DNA of 8,008 bases from NCBI GenBank assembly GCA_046047315.1, contig JBJOID010000050.1, positions 1-8,008 of the forward strand, in the 5' to 3' direction. Below the pieces are notes generated by a model that was given only the letters and a program-made list of their open reading frames with translations, did no database searches and was not told the DNA's origin. This stretch comes from WGMK01 sp046047315 (GTDB lineage Bacteria; Hydrogenedentota; Hydrogenedentia; Hydrogenedentales; JAEUWI01). Position numbers and translations under genes: made by a program. Positions 1 through 6,679 of this stretch are shown here, piece by piece. Each line of letters starts with the position of its first letter. Position 1 is the stretch's first letter.

Positions 1-1199
1 AAATTCTCTTCGAAGGCTAGCTCCGCTGCCTCGATGGTGCAGGTGCCTGGCCGCGCAAAGAGCGCGCCGCCCTTGCCTTTGCCGGGCTTGGGTCGGGAGA
101 AGTCTGCCATTCCTGCCGCGCCACCCTCGGCCGTATTGCCACGAAAGACGCAGCGGATAATGGACCCGGTGGCGCCGTCGAGATAGAGCGCACCGCCCAA
201 GCCCGCACCGCCTCCACCTGCGTAGGCTCCCGCGTTGCCGCCCCCGAATCCGGGTATCGCGGGGTGCAGGTTATCCGCCGTCCCACCTGCTCCGCCCCCA
301 AAGCCGCCGCTTCCACCGCGTCCACCTCCGCCTCCGCCAAAGCCTCCCGCGCCCCCGGAGGCGCCCTCGCCACCGCCGCCGCCGCCGCTCCCAAAGCCGC
401 CCGTGCCGCCTATGCCCTGTGTTCCTCCGCCCCCGCCTCCGCCATCGAATGCTCCAGACTCGCCAGAACCACCTGCTCCGCCACCCGTTCCCCCTGTGAT
501 TCCACCGCCATTTCCGCCTGTCGTGGCGCCATCGGCGGCATCGAGGCCATCACCGCTGGCGCCGGCACCGCCACCCCCCATGCCCGAAAGCGAGTCGCCT
601 CCATGGCCACCCAATCCTCCACCGCCACCGCCTTGACCGACTTGATTGTCCGATCCGCCCTGACCACCCCGAGCGGTGTTGTCCTCAAAAGTCACGCCTT
701 CGAGGTGCAACGCTCCCCGGCAGAATAAAGCGCCGCCCAAGCCCGCGCCTCCGCCTCCGCCGATGCCATCGCCCCCCGCCCCGCCCTCGGCCAGTCCTCC
801 GCGCAGCGTCAGGTTCTTGAGGGTCAGGCTGCCTCGTCTCCCTGCCGCATCCGCTTCGTGGGATACCGCGAAGAACCGAAAGGCGGGAACGTCGGAGGGG
901 CGCTCGAGCAAGGCGCCATTGCCCTCGATGGTGATGTCGCCCGTGATAACTGGAAGCGCCGTGGGACCATAGGTGGCATTGTCCGGCGCGTTAAAAATAT
1001 ACGAGCCGGGGCTCAAGCGTATCAGCGCGCTCGTGGAAAGACGGTTGGCCTGACGGATGGCGGAAATCAGCGCCGCGGTATTCCCGGGCGATATCTGGTA
1101 GATCGCCTGAGAAAACGCGGCTTCCGCCACGAGCAGTATTCCCAACAGGGATACGCCCCAGCGATGCCACCGCGAATATGAACCGAATCTGCCCTGCAA
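1..1199 (-). CDS. Exported glycine-rich beta-helix-type surface protein, N-terminal part (3' end beyond window)
   Basis: An open frame of 399 codons runs off the window at position 1. The frame opens after an in-frame TAG near 1280 and holds no ATG before the export signal. I chose the TTG at 1199-1197, which has a GGAAGG purine stretch about 10 nt upstream. Residues 1-32 form a signal peptide (arginines, then VSLLGILLVAEAAF, cleavage after SQA). Residues 40-130 resemble the start of right-handed beta-helix surface proteins (LISAIRQAN, then IRLSPGSYIF, LPVITGDITIEGNGALLER, LTLKNLTLRGG). Residues 136-333 are dominated by glycine. Two copies of a module of the form GGGGAGLGGAL..(G)......F..NTA.GG, at about 148-179 and 328-360, flank the most glycine-rich stretch. 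The family is typically secreted or cell-surface. The function is unknown; adhesion or matrix roles are inference. The C-terminal anchor is not visible. Frame and export are well supported; the exact start is less certain. Confidence 0.82.
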   Translation of the reverse strand, partial: MQGRFGSYSRWHRWGVSLLGILLVAEAAFSQAIYQISPGNTAALISAIRQANRLSTSALIRLSPGSYIFNAPDNATYGPTALPVITGDITIEGNGALLERPSDVPAFRFFAVSHEADAAGRRGSLTLKNLTLRGGLAEGGAGGDGIGGGGGAGLGGALFCRGALHLEGVTFEDNTARGGQGGSDNQVGQGGGGGGLGGHGGDSLSGMGGGGAGASGDGLDAADGATTGGNGGGITGGTGGGAGGSGESGAFDGGGGGGGTQGIGGTGGFGSGGGGGGEGASGGAGGFGGGGGGRGGSGGFGGGAGGTADNLHPAIPGFGGGNAGAYAGGGGAGLGGALYLDGATGSIIRCVFRGNTAEGGAAGMADFSRPKPGKGKGGALFARPGTCTIEAAELAFEEN

Positions 1200-1249
1200 C
1201 GTCTCGACGCCTTCCGCTTCCCCCGAAATACCTCGTCGTCCCCGACTCG

Positions 1250-1278
1250 AATATATCGGATTCTGCGATAAATGAAAA
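1250..1278 (-). promoter_or_regulatory. Candidate sigma70-type promoter for the glycine-rich protein gene
   Basis: On the minus strand TTTTCA (1278-1273, 4 of 6 matches to the -35 consensus) is followed by a 17-nt spacer and TATATT (1255-1250, 5 of 6 matches to the -10). Transcription would begin near 1243, giving a leader of about 44 nt before the TTG at 1199. This AT-rich patch stands out in a GC-rich gap between ppc and the downstream gene. The call rests on sequence match only. Confidence 0.45.
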
Positions 1279-1338
1279 GGCTATCGTTTGATGCCGGATC
1301 GAATGTGCCAATGACTTCTGGCCGGTCAGGTGCTCACC

Positions 1339-4068
1339 TCAGCCCGTCGTGCGCAGACCACTGGCAATCGCGTTGATGGAAAGCAGGAGGGAGGGCACCA
1401 GCTTGGCCGCCGCCGTATCGTCACCTTGCTGGCGGCGTTCTCGCCATTCGCGCAACAGGGTAATTTGCCGCTGGTGCAATACCCGCAGCCCGCTTTCCCG
1501 CAGGGCCAGGGTGGCCTCCATGCGCGGACGTCGCACCGTGCGTGGCGCGCCAAAGATCTGGTTGATCATATCCTGTGTGCGGCGGTGCTCGCCCGCGATG
1601 ATCGCATAGAAATGTTCCCGCATGGACACGTCTTCCACCAGCTCGGCGTAGGCATACATCAACCCGAGATCGGCCGACGAAATGCTCGTCTCGGCGTTGT
1701 AAAGCACGTAGCGCATGAAGGGCCATGCACGCGCGCTCTCGCAAACAAACTCGAACTCGGCCGTATCCTCGTGAGCAAGCCGCTCCAGCGCACTGCCCAG
1801 GCCATACCATGCTGGGAGGTAGTACCGTGCCTGCACCCAACTGAACACCCACGGGATGGCGCGCAGGTCCGCCAGCGTCCGCCGTCCCGAGCGCCGCGAG
1901 GGGCGCGATCCGATGAAGCTGTGCTCCAGCGCGTCGATGGGCGTGGCGCTTTCCCAGAAGGGCACAAAGCCGTCCATCTCCAGCAGGGCACGGTAGGCCG
2001 ACTCGCTATAGTCCGCCAAGCGATCGCCCAGCGCGATGCGCCGCTGATTCCGGGCATAGGGCTGCCGGTGGCGCAGGGTGGTTGCAGCCGTGGCCGCAAG
2101 CAGCAGTTCCAAATTGTAATTGGCCGTCTGGGCGTTGCCGTACTTCTGCGCGATGGTCTCGCCCTGCTCCGTCAACCGGAAGCTTCCACTCAGCGAGTTG
2201 TTGGCCAGGGCTTCCATGAAACGATGGGTGGGCCCCGCCCCGCGGCTGTTCGTTCCGCCCCGACCGTGGAACAACTCCAGCCGAACGTCGTGCTCGCGCG
2301 CGAGGTCGCTCAAATGATACTGCGCCATGTGCAGTCGCCAGTGACTCGCAAGCAGACCGCTGCTCTTGTTGCTGTCGCTGTAACCCAGCATCACCTGCTG
2401 GGAGCGCTCCGGGCGCATAGTCAGGCTGGCCCGCGTGATGGGATGTTCCAGGAATCGCCGCATGATTTCTGGACCGGCCAGCAAGTCCTCCCCGGTCTCG
2501 AAAAGCGGCACCACCGGAAGCAGGCAATACGGCCCTGATGGGCTGTCTGCCAGCAGCCCCGCCTCCCGCGCAAGCACGTAGACCGTAAGCAGGTCGGATG
2601 CCCCCCGCGTCATGCTCACGATGAGCGAGCCCAGTCCGCGCGGGCCATGACGTTCGATTTCCTCTGCCAGCACGCCATAGGTTTCCAGAAGTTCCGTGGC
2701 CTTGGGCCCCAGCGCTGCGCCGCGCGGCGCCAGGGGGCGCAGGGTCTTCAATTCGTGGCTCAGGAATTCGAAACGTTTTTCCTCGTCCCAGTCGGAATAG
2801 CCTTCGACGGGGACCCCGCCGGCCGCGAGCAGTTCCAGCAGGGCTGCCTCGTGGAAGGCGCTGTTCTGGCGAATATCGAGCGCGGCCGCATGGAAGCCGA
2901 ATATCTCTGCCAGTCGGGCCACCGGCGTTACCTCGGCCTCGGCCAGGCGGTCCGCCCCAACAGCCCTTAGCGAAGAGGCCAGCACATCAAGGTCTTCCAT
3001 CAGTGCTTCCGCGTTTTCGTAACCGCTGGCTTTCCCAGCGTCCACAAGCCGCGCACGCATGAGCCGCACGAGTTGCCGCCACGATTCATCTGGATTACCC
3101 GCGACGATGGCCGCGCCCGCACTTCCCAGCAGCGCCGCCCGTTGTTCGATGGCCTCGCGCAGAATGAGCGGGGGGGCCTGATAAAGATCGGAGAGGGACA
3201 AGGCCCCGTAGAGGGTGTCCAGCCGCTCGGTCAAAAGTAGAATCGCCGTCTGGCGCAGGGCTGCCAGTGTCTCCCGTGTAGTCTGGGCTGTCACCAGCGG
3301 ATGGCCGTCGCGGTCGCCGCCCACCCAATTGCCGAAGGTCAGCCGGGGAAGGCGCGCGTCCCGCAGCAGATTCTCGTCGAGACCCGCCAGTTTCCAGGAT
3401 TCGCGGAGGCGTTCATCCAACGCAAGCACGGTCTGGGGGAAGACCATCCGGAAATAGTCGAGCACGTTGCTCAATTCGGAGCGCACATCCGGCTTGTACA
3501 GATACATCTCGCCCGTGCGCCACAGGCGCTCAAGTTGTAGAGACAGGCGACCGAAGAGGGCATCCCGCTCGCGTGCCGTCCAGTGGGGCAGTGCCAGGGT
3601 CTGGATGGTGTCGAAGAGTGCCCGGTGCTGCTTGAGAATCACCGGGCGCTTCGCCTCGGTGGGGTGGGCTGTAAGTACCACCTCGACGCGCACCTCGCCA
3701 AGCGCTTCTGCGATCTGCTCTGCAGAGAAGCCTGCCTGCTGCAGCGCCACCAACTGCTGGCCCCAAAGGCCCGGCTCATAGAGCCCGCCGTGCTGTTCCT
3801 CGCCAAAGCGACGCGCTTCCACCGCCGCGCTTTCCTCGGCCAGGTTCAACAGCTGAAACGCGATGGACAGCACCTGCAACTCGCGGTCCACCTCTGCGGT
3901 GGCTTCCTGCCCATCCAGCGGGGGCGCGGATTCCCCGGTCCATGGCGCCAGCCGCGCCAGACCCGGATGACCCAAGTCCAACAGAACCTGATGAAAGCAT
4001 CCCATGAACCGTTGCAGGTCCCGGTCGATGCAGGTGAACCACTTACGGTGGACATCGTCAATCGCCAT
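1339..4068 (-). CDS. ppc: Phosphoenolpyruvate carboxylase
   Basis: This is a full-length 909-residue PEP carboxylase, close to the usual 880-960. It carries out the irreversible, biotin-independent carboxylation of PEP with bicarbonate to oxaloacetate in the cytoplasm, refilling the TCA cycle. Family signatures occur in order: VLTAHPTE (131-138, catalytic His135), FGNWVGGDRDGHP (245-257), LDIRQ (397-401), LGYSDSNK (561-568), FHGRGGTNSRG (600-610, His601, Arg603), EQGE (634-637), GSRP (720-723), LRAIPWVFSW (735-744) and the C-terminal ending GLRTTG. ATG at 4068 has GGAGG 5 nt upstream. By alignment by eye with the E. coli enzyme, two of the four aspartate-inhibitor contacts differ: the lysine of AKADL is Ser798 (SSADL), and the asparagine of the terminal RNTG is Thr907. 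The corresponding arginines, Arg609 and Arg857, are kept. Feedback control may therefore differ. Identity is essentially certain. Confidence 0.98.
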   Translation of the reverse strand: MAIDDVHRKWFTCIDRDLQRFMGCFHQVLLDLGHPGLARLAPWTGESAPPLDGQEATAEVDRELQVLSIAFQLLNLAEESAAVEARRFGEEQHGGLYEPGLWGQQLVALQQAGFSAEQIAEALGEVRVEVVLTAHPTEAKRPVILKQHRALFDTIQTLALPHWTARERDALFGRLSLQLERLWRTGEMYLYKPDVRSELSNVLDYFRMVFPQTVLALDERLRESWKLAGLDENLLRDARLPRLTFGNWVGGDRDGHPLVTAQTTRETLAALRQTAILLLTERLDTLYGALSLSDLYQAPPLILREAIEQRAALLGSAGAAIVAGNPDESWRQLVRLMRARLVDAGKASGYENAEALMEDLDVLASSLRAVGADRLAEAEVTPVARLAEIFGFHAAALDIRQNSAFHEAALLELLAAGGVPVEGYSDWDEEKRFEFLSHELKTLRPLAPRGAALGPKATELLETYGVLAEEIERHGPRGLGSLIVSMTRGASDLLTVYVLAREAGLLADSPSGPYCLLPVVPLFETGEDLLAGPEIMRRFLEHPITRASLTMRPERSQQVMLGYSDSNKSSGLLASHWRLHMAQYHLSDLAREHDVRLELFHGRGGTNSRGAGPTHRFMEALANNSLSGSFRLTEQGETIAQKYGNAQTANYNLELLLAATAATTLRHRQPYARNQRRIALGDRLADYSESAYRALLEMDGFVPFWESATPIDALEHSFIGSRPSRRSGRRTLADLRAIPWVFSWVQARYYLPAWYGLGSALERLAHEDTAEFEFVCESARAWPFMRYVLYNAETSISSADLGLMYAYAELVEDVSMREHFYAIIAGEHRRTQDMINQIFGAPRTVRRPRMEATLALRESGLRVLHQRQITLLREWRERRQQGDDTAAAKLVPSLLLSINAIASGLRTTG

Positions 4069-4073
4069 GCATG

Positions 4074-4099
4074 CCTCCGTCGCGGTCCGGTTGGACCGC
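4074..4099 (-). promoter_or_regulatory. ppc ribosome binding site with an adjacent leader hairpin
   Basis: Reading the minus strand, a perfect 7-bp inverted repeat GCGGTCC-AACC-GGACCGC (4099-4082) ends 3 nt before the ppc Shine-Dalgarno GGAGG (4078-4074), which is itself 5 nt from the ATG. In the mRNA this would be a strong GC-rich stem-loop abutting the ribosome site. It could equally be a palindromic operator at the DNA level. The ribosome site is clear; a regulatory role for the hairpin is inference. Confidence 0.4.
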
Positions 4100-4153
4100 T
4101 GCGCGAAATCGAGGCCGCCTCAAGGCGCAACCTGTGCGATGAATACTCCACCA

Positions 4154-4169
4154 GCCCGCATGGGCGGGC
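4154..4169 (-). other. Short GC-rich hairpin in the methyltransferase-ppc gap
   Basis: GCCCGC-ATGG-GCGGGC forms a perfect 6-bp stem with a 4-nt loop, about 100 bp after the methyltransferase stop codon and about 85 bp before the ppc start. No T-run follows it on the minus strand, so it does not meet the usual pattern of an intrinsic terminator. In DNA this GC-rich it may also be chance. Confidence 0.2.
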
Positions 4170-4265
4170 CGGCTCCGGGGAGTGCATGGTAATCAATCTT
4201 GCCTGTCGCTTGCATCACGCGAACGGAGCGAAAAGGGTCTGGCCGGATGATGACCTACTGCCGAC

Positions 4266-4901
4266 CTAATTCACCCGATAGAGTCGTATCGCGTATCCGT
4301 ACCATTTGGGATAGTAGTCACCGGGTTTCAGGCCCACACGGTCGGCAAGTTCCAGCACCTTTGATTTGAACTGGTAGTGCGGATCGCCGAGCACCTCCAC
4401 AACGAGCAGGAATCCATTTGGCTTTAGGGCCCGGGCGATCTCCGACAGCGCCCGTTCCCGGTCAGGAATTTCTCCCAAGACGGTGGAAAGCAAAGCGCGA
4501 TCGAAATATTGTTCCGGCAGATGTCCTTCACCCGCCCCGCCCAAGAGTGGCCTGACATTGCGAAGGCCTGCAGCGGCAGTCCACCGCATCATCTTGTCCA
4601 GCATCCCCTGCTGCATGTCCAGCGCCACGACCTCGCCTTCCGCCCCCACGGCTTCGGCGATGGGTAAGGTCAGTCGTCCTGGTCCGCATCCAACGTCCGC
4701 AACCCGCATGCCCGGCGCCAATCCGAGTTGCTCAACCGCGTCGCTACGGCCAACGGGCTTGCCCATGAAATTCACTTCGAGCATCCATGACAACCAAGTC
4801 GGACAGGGCGCGCTAGTCACTCGGGAGCGGTAGCGCCAGTAGAGGCACAGCAAGAAACCGCCCAGCAGTATCACTGCGATTATTAGGATCAACCAATCCA
4901 A
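4266..4901 (-). CDS. Membrane-anchored class I SAM-dependent methyltransferase
   Basis: The product has 211 residues. It opens with a single membrane segment (about 2-20, LILIIAVILLGGFLLCLYW) followed by YRSR, which suggests an N-in/C-out or signal-anchor topology, or simple tethering to the inner membrane. The rest is a small Rossmann methyltransferase domain: motif I VADVGCGPGR (67-76) binds SAM, Asp95 in VVALDMQ is the likely ribose-binding acidic residue, FDRALLSTVLGEI (133-145) is the motif around the active-site strand, and LKPNGFLLVVEV (159-170) is the post-motif typical of Methyltransf_11/25 families. The start is TTG: an in-frame TAG lies about 39 nt upstream, no ATG or GTG intervenes, and AGGAG sits 8 nt before the TTG. 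The substrate cannot be read from the sequence. The gene is 172 bp downstream of the nitrilase and 197 bp upstream of ppc, so the operon status of each is uncertain. Confidence 0.9.
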   Translation of the reverse strand: MDWLILIIAVILLGGFLLCLYWRYRSRVTSAPCPTWLSWMLEVNFMGKPVGRSDAVEQLGLAPGMRVADVGCGPGRLTLPIAEAVGAEGEVVALDMQQGMLDKMMRWTAAAGLRNVRPLLGGAGEGHLPEQYFDRALLSTVLGEIPDRERALSEIARALKPNGFLLVVEVLGDPHYQFKSKVLELADRVGLKPGDYYPKWYGYAIRLYRVN

Positions 4902-5073
4902 ACCTTGTACTCCTAAGCGTAGGGGGGCCGGAAACTATCAGCTCTAAAGTCCAAAGGCAATCAAGCCCCTGGCTGCGAATCCTCATACATGCTTCCCAGA
5001 AAATCACTTTGAATAAATCGGCTTCATTGGGCGGAGCGAATGGCTGCAAGGAATGCCTTCTGGAACGGCACCA

Positions 5074-6054
5074 CTAGCGTGCGGCTGGCTGATAGAGCTG
5101 GCCAATCCCGTCGGTGCGGTTCCAGACCGGGGAACGCCCTGGGGCATCGAGAAGGCCATAGCGGTGGGGGCGGCGATAGGCGTCTCCATGAATGACCTTG
5201 GCGCGCTTCTCGCGCATCTTCTTGAGGTCGAAGTGCGCGAGGTGTATGCCCGGAAGCGAGCGCGCCAGCACCAGTTCCTCGCCGGCCGCACTGTAGGCCA
5301 CCGATCGGCCGTTGTGTTGCGGAGTGGGATAGTTCGTCATGGCCACGCCGAAGACGTTTTCCCATGCGCGAATCTTGAATTGGTCGATGCGCAACTCGTC
5401 GAGGCGGCAAGCATTCGGGGTCAGCACGAGCTCCGCGCCTTTGAGCATCAGAATGCGCGCGCTTTCCGGCTGCTCCCGGTCGAAGCAAATCATGGCGCCC
5501 ACTTCCACCGCTCCCTTGGCGGTATCCAGCGTCGCCACGTGGAATTCCTCGCCGGGGGTCATGCTGCGTTCCATCGGCTTGAAGTCGCTGGTGTGGACCT
5601 TTGCGTAGGTAAAGACTTCCTCTCCGTGACGGTCGAACACGGTCACCGCGTTGCGAGGCAACGGATCGTAAGCCTGCAGATAGGTGAAGGCGATGGCCAT
5701 TTCCAGCTCATCGGCCAATCGTCCGAACTGCTGCACGTATTCACTGCTGGTGGATTTAGCAAGGGCGTAGAAACGCTCCTTGTCTCCCGGTTTCTCCGGA
5801 TCGAAGGGCGTGTATCCAATGCTGAACATTTCAGGCAGCAGCGCAATGTCGGCCCCCAGTTCCGCCGCTTTGCGACAGCCATCCATGGCAATCCCTGCGT
5901 TGCGGTCGAGGTCGTCTCGCTCGGGGCGCAGTTGCAACAGGGCCACCACCAGTCGCTCTTCGGCGGCCCACACGGTCCCGGGTAGTAGGAGCATCATCGA
6001 AAACAAAGCCAGCAAAACGGCAGACAACAGGCGAATGGGACCCGCGACTATCAT
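5074..6054 (-). CDS. Exported nitrilase-superfamily carbon-nitrogen hydrolase
   Basis: This is a 326-residue CN-hydrolase, a family that cleaves amides or nitriles through a Glu-Lys-Cys triad. The triad is visible: Glu75 in ALLPEMFSIGY, Lys152 in FTYAKVHTSDF and Cys190 in AMICFDREQPES. The C-terminal YRRPHRYGLL resembles the end of the catalytic domain in many family members. Residues 1-30 are a signal peptide or anchor: one arginine at position 8, a hydrophobic core LLSAVLLALFSMMLLLPG, then TVWA-AEE with a plausible cleavage site after Ala30. Most relatives are cytosolic, so an envelope or periplasmic location is unusual. The ATG overlaps the exbD stop codon (ATGA), implying translational coupling. 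The substrate is unknown. It is not Lnt-like, since the multi-helix N-terminal membrane region is absent. The family call is secure; location is inferred from the leader. Confidence 0.93.
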   Translation of the reverse strand: MIVAGPIRLLSAVLLALFSMMLLLPGTVWAAEERLVVALLQLRPERDDLDRNAGIAMDGCRKAAELGADIALLPEMFSIGYTPFDPEKPGDKERFYALAKSTSSEYVQQFGRLADELEMAIAFTYLQAYDPLPRNAVTVFDRHGEEVFTYAKVHTSDFKPMERSMTPGEEFHVATLDTAKGAVEVGAMICFDREQPESARILMLKGAELVLTPNACRLDELRIDQFKIRAWENVFGVAMTNYPTPQHNGRSVAYSAAGEELVLARSLPGIHLAHFDLKKMREKRAKVIHGDAYRRPHRYGLLDAPGRSPVWNRTDGIGQLYQPAAR

Positions 6055-6488
6055 TGCGCGCCCACCCCCGAGGCTGCCACGCCTTGCGTTTCCAGCACGA
6101 GGGTTCGCACACCGATGCGTTTCATCAAACTGAGCGCGCCGATGTAGTCCGCGTAGTCCGCCTGTTTGTCCGCTTTGAGGACCACGCGCTGGTCAGGATT
6201 CTGGGTTAATACGTCGCGCAAGACGGATTCGAGTTGCGCTTCGCTCAAGCCCTGCTGTTCCCCGAAGGCATAGGCGCCGTCCTTCACAGTGATCGTGGTT
6301 TCGGTGTAGACCTGCTCCCGCGCTTCGGTTGAACTGGGCAGCGTGATGTCCAGCCCCACCTGTTCGCGAAAGGTGCTGGAAGCGAGAAAGAAGATGAGCA
6401 GCAGGAACATCACATCGATGAGCGGGGTGATGTTGATGAGGACGGAACGCTTGCGCGCCGGGGAACCGAATGCACCTTCCAAGTTCAC
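6051..6488 (-). CDS. exbD: ExbD/TolR-family biopolymer transport protein
   Basis: The product has 145 residues, the normal size for ExbD/TolR. These proteins pair with ExbB/TolQ proton channels and pass proton-motive force to TonB-like or Tol partners. A short basic cytoplasmic N-terminus (SPARKRS) leads to one membrane helix (about 17-36, LINITPLIDVMFLLLIFFLA) holding the family aspartate, Asp25, followed by a periplasmic domain with the typical pattern VVLKADKQADYADYIGALSLMKRIGVRTLVLETQ (102-135). Start choice: GTG at 6488 is the first possible start after an in-frame TGA, but GGAG lies only 2 nt before it. An in-frame TTG at 6482 sits 8 nt from the same GGAG and may be the real start. No exbB or tonB is next to it in the window. 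It overlaps the nitrilase gene by 4 nt. ExbD and TolR cannot be told apart here. Confidence 0.93.
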   Translation of the reverse strand: MNLEGAFGSPARKRSVLINITPLIDVMFLLLIFFLASSTFREQVGLDITLPSSTEAREQVYTETTITVKDGAYAFGEQQGLSEAQLESVLRDVLTQNPDQRVVLKADKQADYADYIGALSLMKRIGVRTLVLETQGVAASGVGAQ

Positions 6489-6547
6489 GTCTCCAAAATT
6501 TCAGGTATAGTTTAGTTGACCTGTGCGACGCTTTCGGCGCCAGCCGG

Positions 6548-6577
6548 ATTCTAACGGCGTGGTGTTTGGAAGGGCAA
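6548..6577 (-). promoter_or_regulatory. Candidate sigma70-type promoter for exbD-nitrilase
   Basis: On the minus strand TTGCCC (6577-6572, 4 of 6 matches) is followed by an 18-nt spacer and TAGAAT (6553-6548, 5 of 6 matches to the -10). It would start transcription near 6541, about 55 nt before the exbD start. It lies in the 191-bp divergent gap next to the promoter candidate for the plus-strand gene, with the two -35 boxes 17 bp apart, so a shared regulator could act on both. The call rests on sequence match only. Confidence 0.35.
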
Positions 6578-6594
6578 GCGGTTGTCAGAAGCGT

Positions 6595-6623
6595 TTGCTA
6601 AATCCTATTTCGTGGGGTAAACT
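6595..6623 (+). promoter_or_regulatory. Candidate sigma70-type promoter for the response regulator gene
   Basis: TTGCTA (6595-6600, 4 of 6 matches) is followed by exactly 17 nt and TAAACT (6618-6623, 4 of 6 matches to the -10). The predicted start near 6630 leaves a leader of about 50 nt. That leader contains a weak 5-bp hairpin, CCGGA-AACTC-TCCGG (6628-6642). Evidence is sequence match and position only. Confidence 0.35.
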
Positions 6624-6679
6624 TTGGCCGGAAACTCTCCGGGAAGGGGGTTGCCTTAAGGCCAGAACGGGGTTGCGCC

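Noticed and set aside
235..620. Repetitive GC-rich tract that might look like a CRISPR array or tandem repeat locus
   Set aside because: No fixed-length direct repeats with unique spacers; the pattern is irregular and explained by glycine codons in a coding frame.
235..636. Proline-rich plus-strand open frame
   Set aside because: Runs of proline codons (CCN) are simply the complement of glycine codons in the minus-strand protein, which has a signal peptide and family motifs.
991..1311. 106-codon minus-strand frame with an earlier start overlapping the glycine-rich gene
   Set aside because: It ends at 991 and has no recognisable features, while the neighbouring frame carries the signal peptide, the beta-helix start and continues without a stop to the window edge.
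1330..2538. 402-codon open frame on the plus strand opposite ppc
   Set aside because: It lies antisense to an intact PEP carboxylase with all family motifs. Its product shows no recognisable domain and looks like a high-GC mirror frame.
4902..5073. Possible small gene or strong terminator between the nitrilase and the methyltransferase
   Set aside because: No start with a ribosome site leading to a convincing product, and only 4-5 bp inverted repeats without T-runs; promoter-like matches upstream of the methyltransferase were too weak to list.
5053..5985. 310-codon open frame on the plus strand opposite the nitrilase
   Set aside because: It is the complement of a well-supported catalytic gene; its composition (rich in His, Val, Gln) is typical of an antisense frame and no motif is visible.
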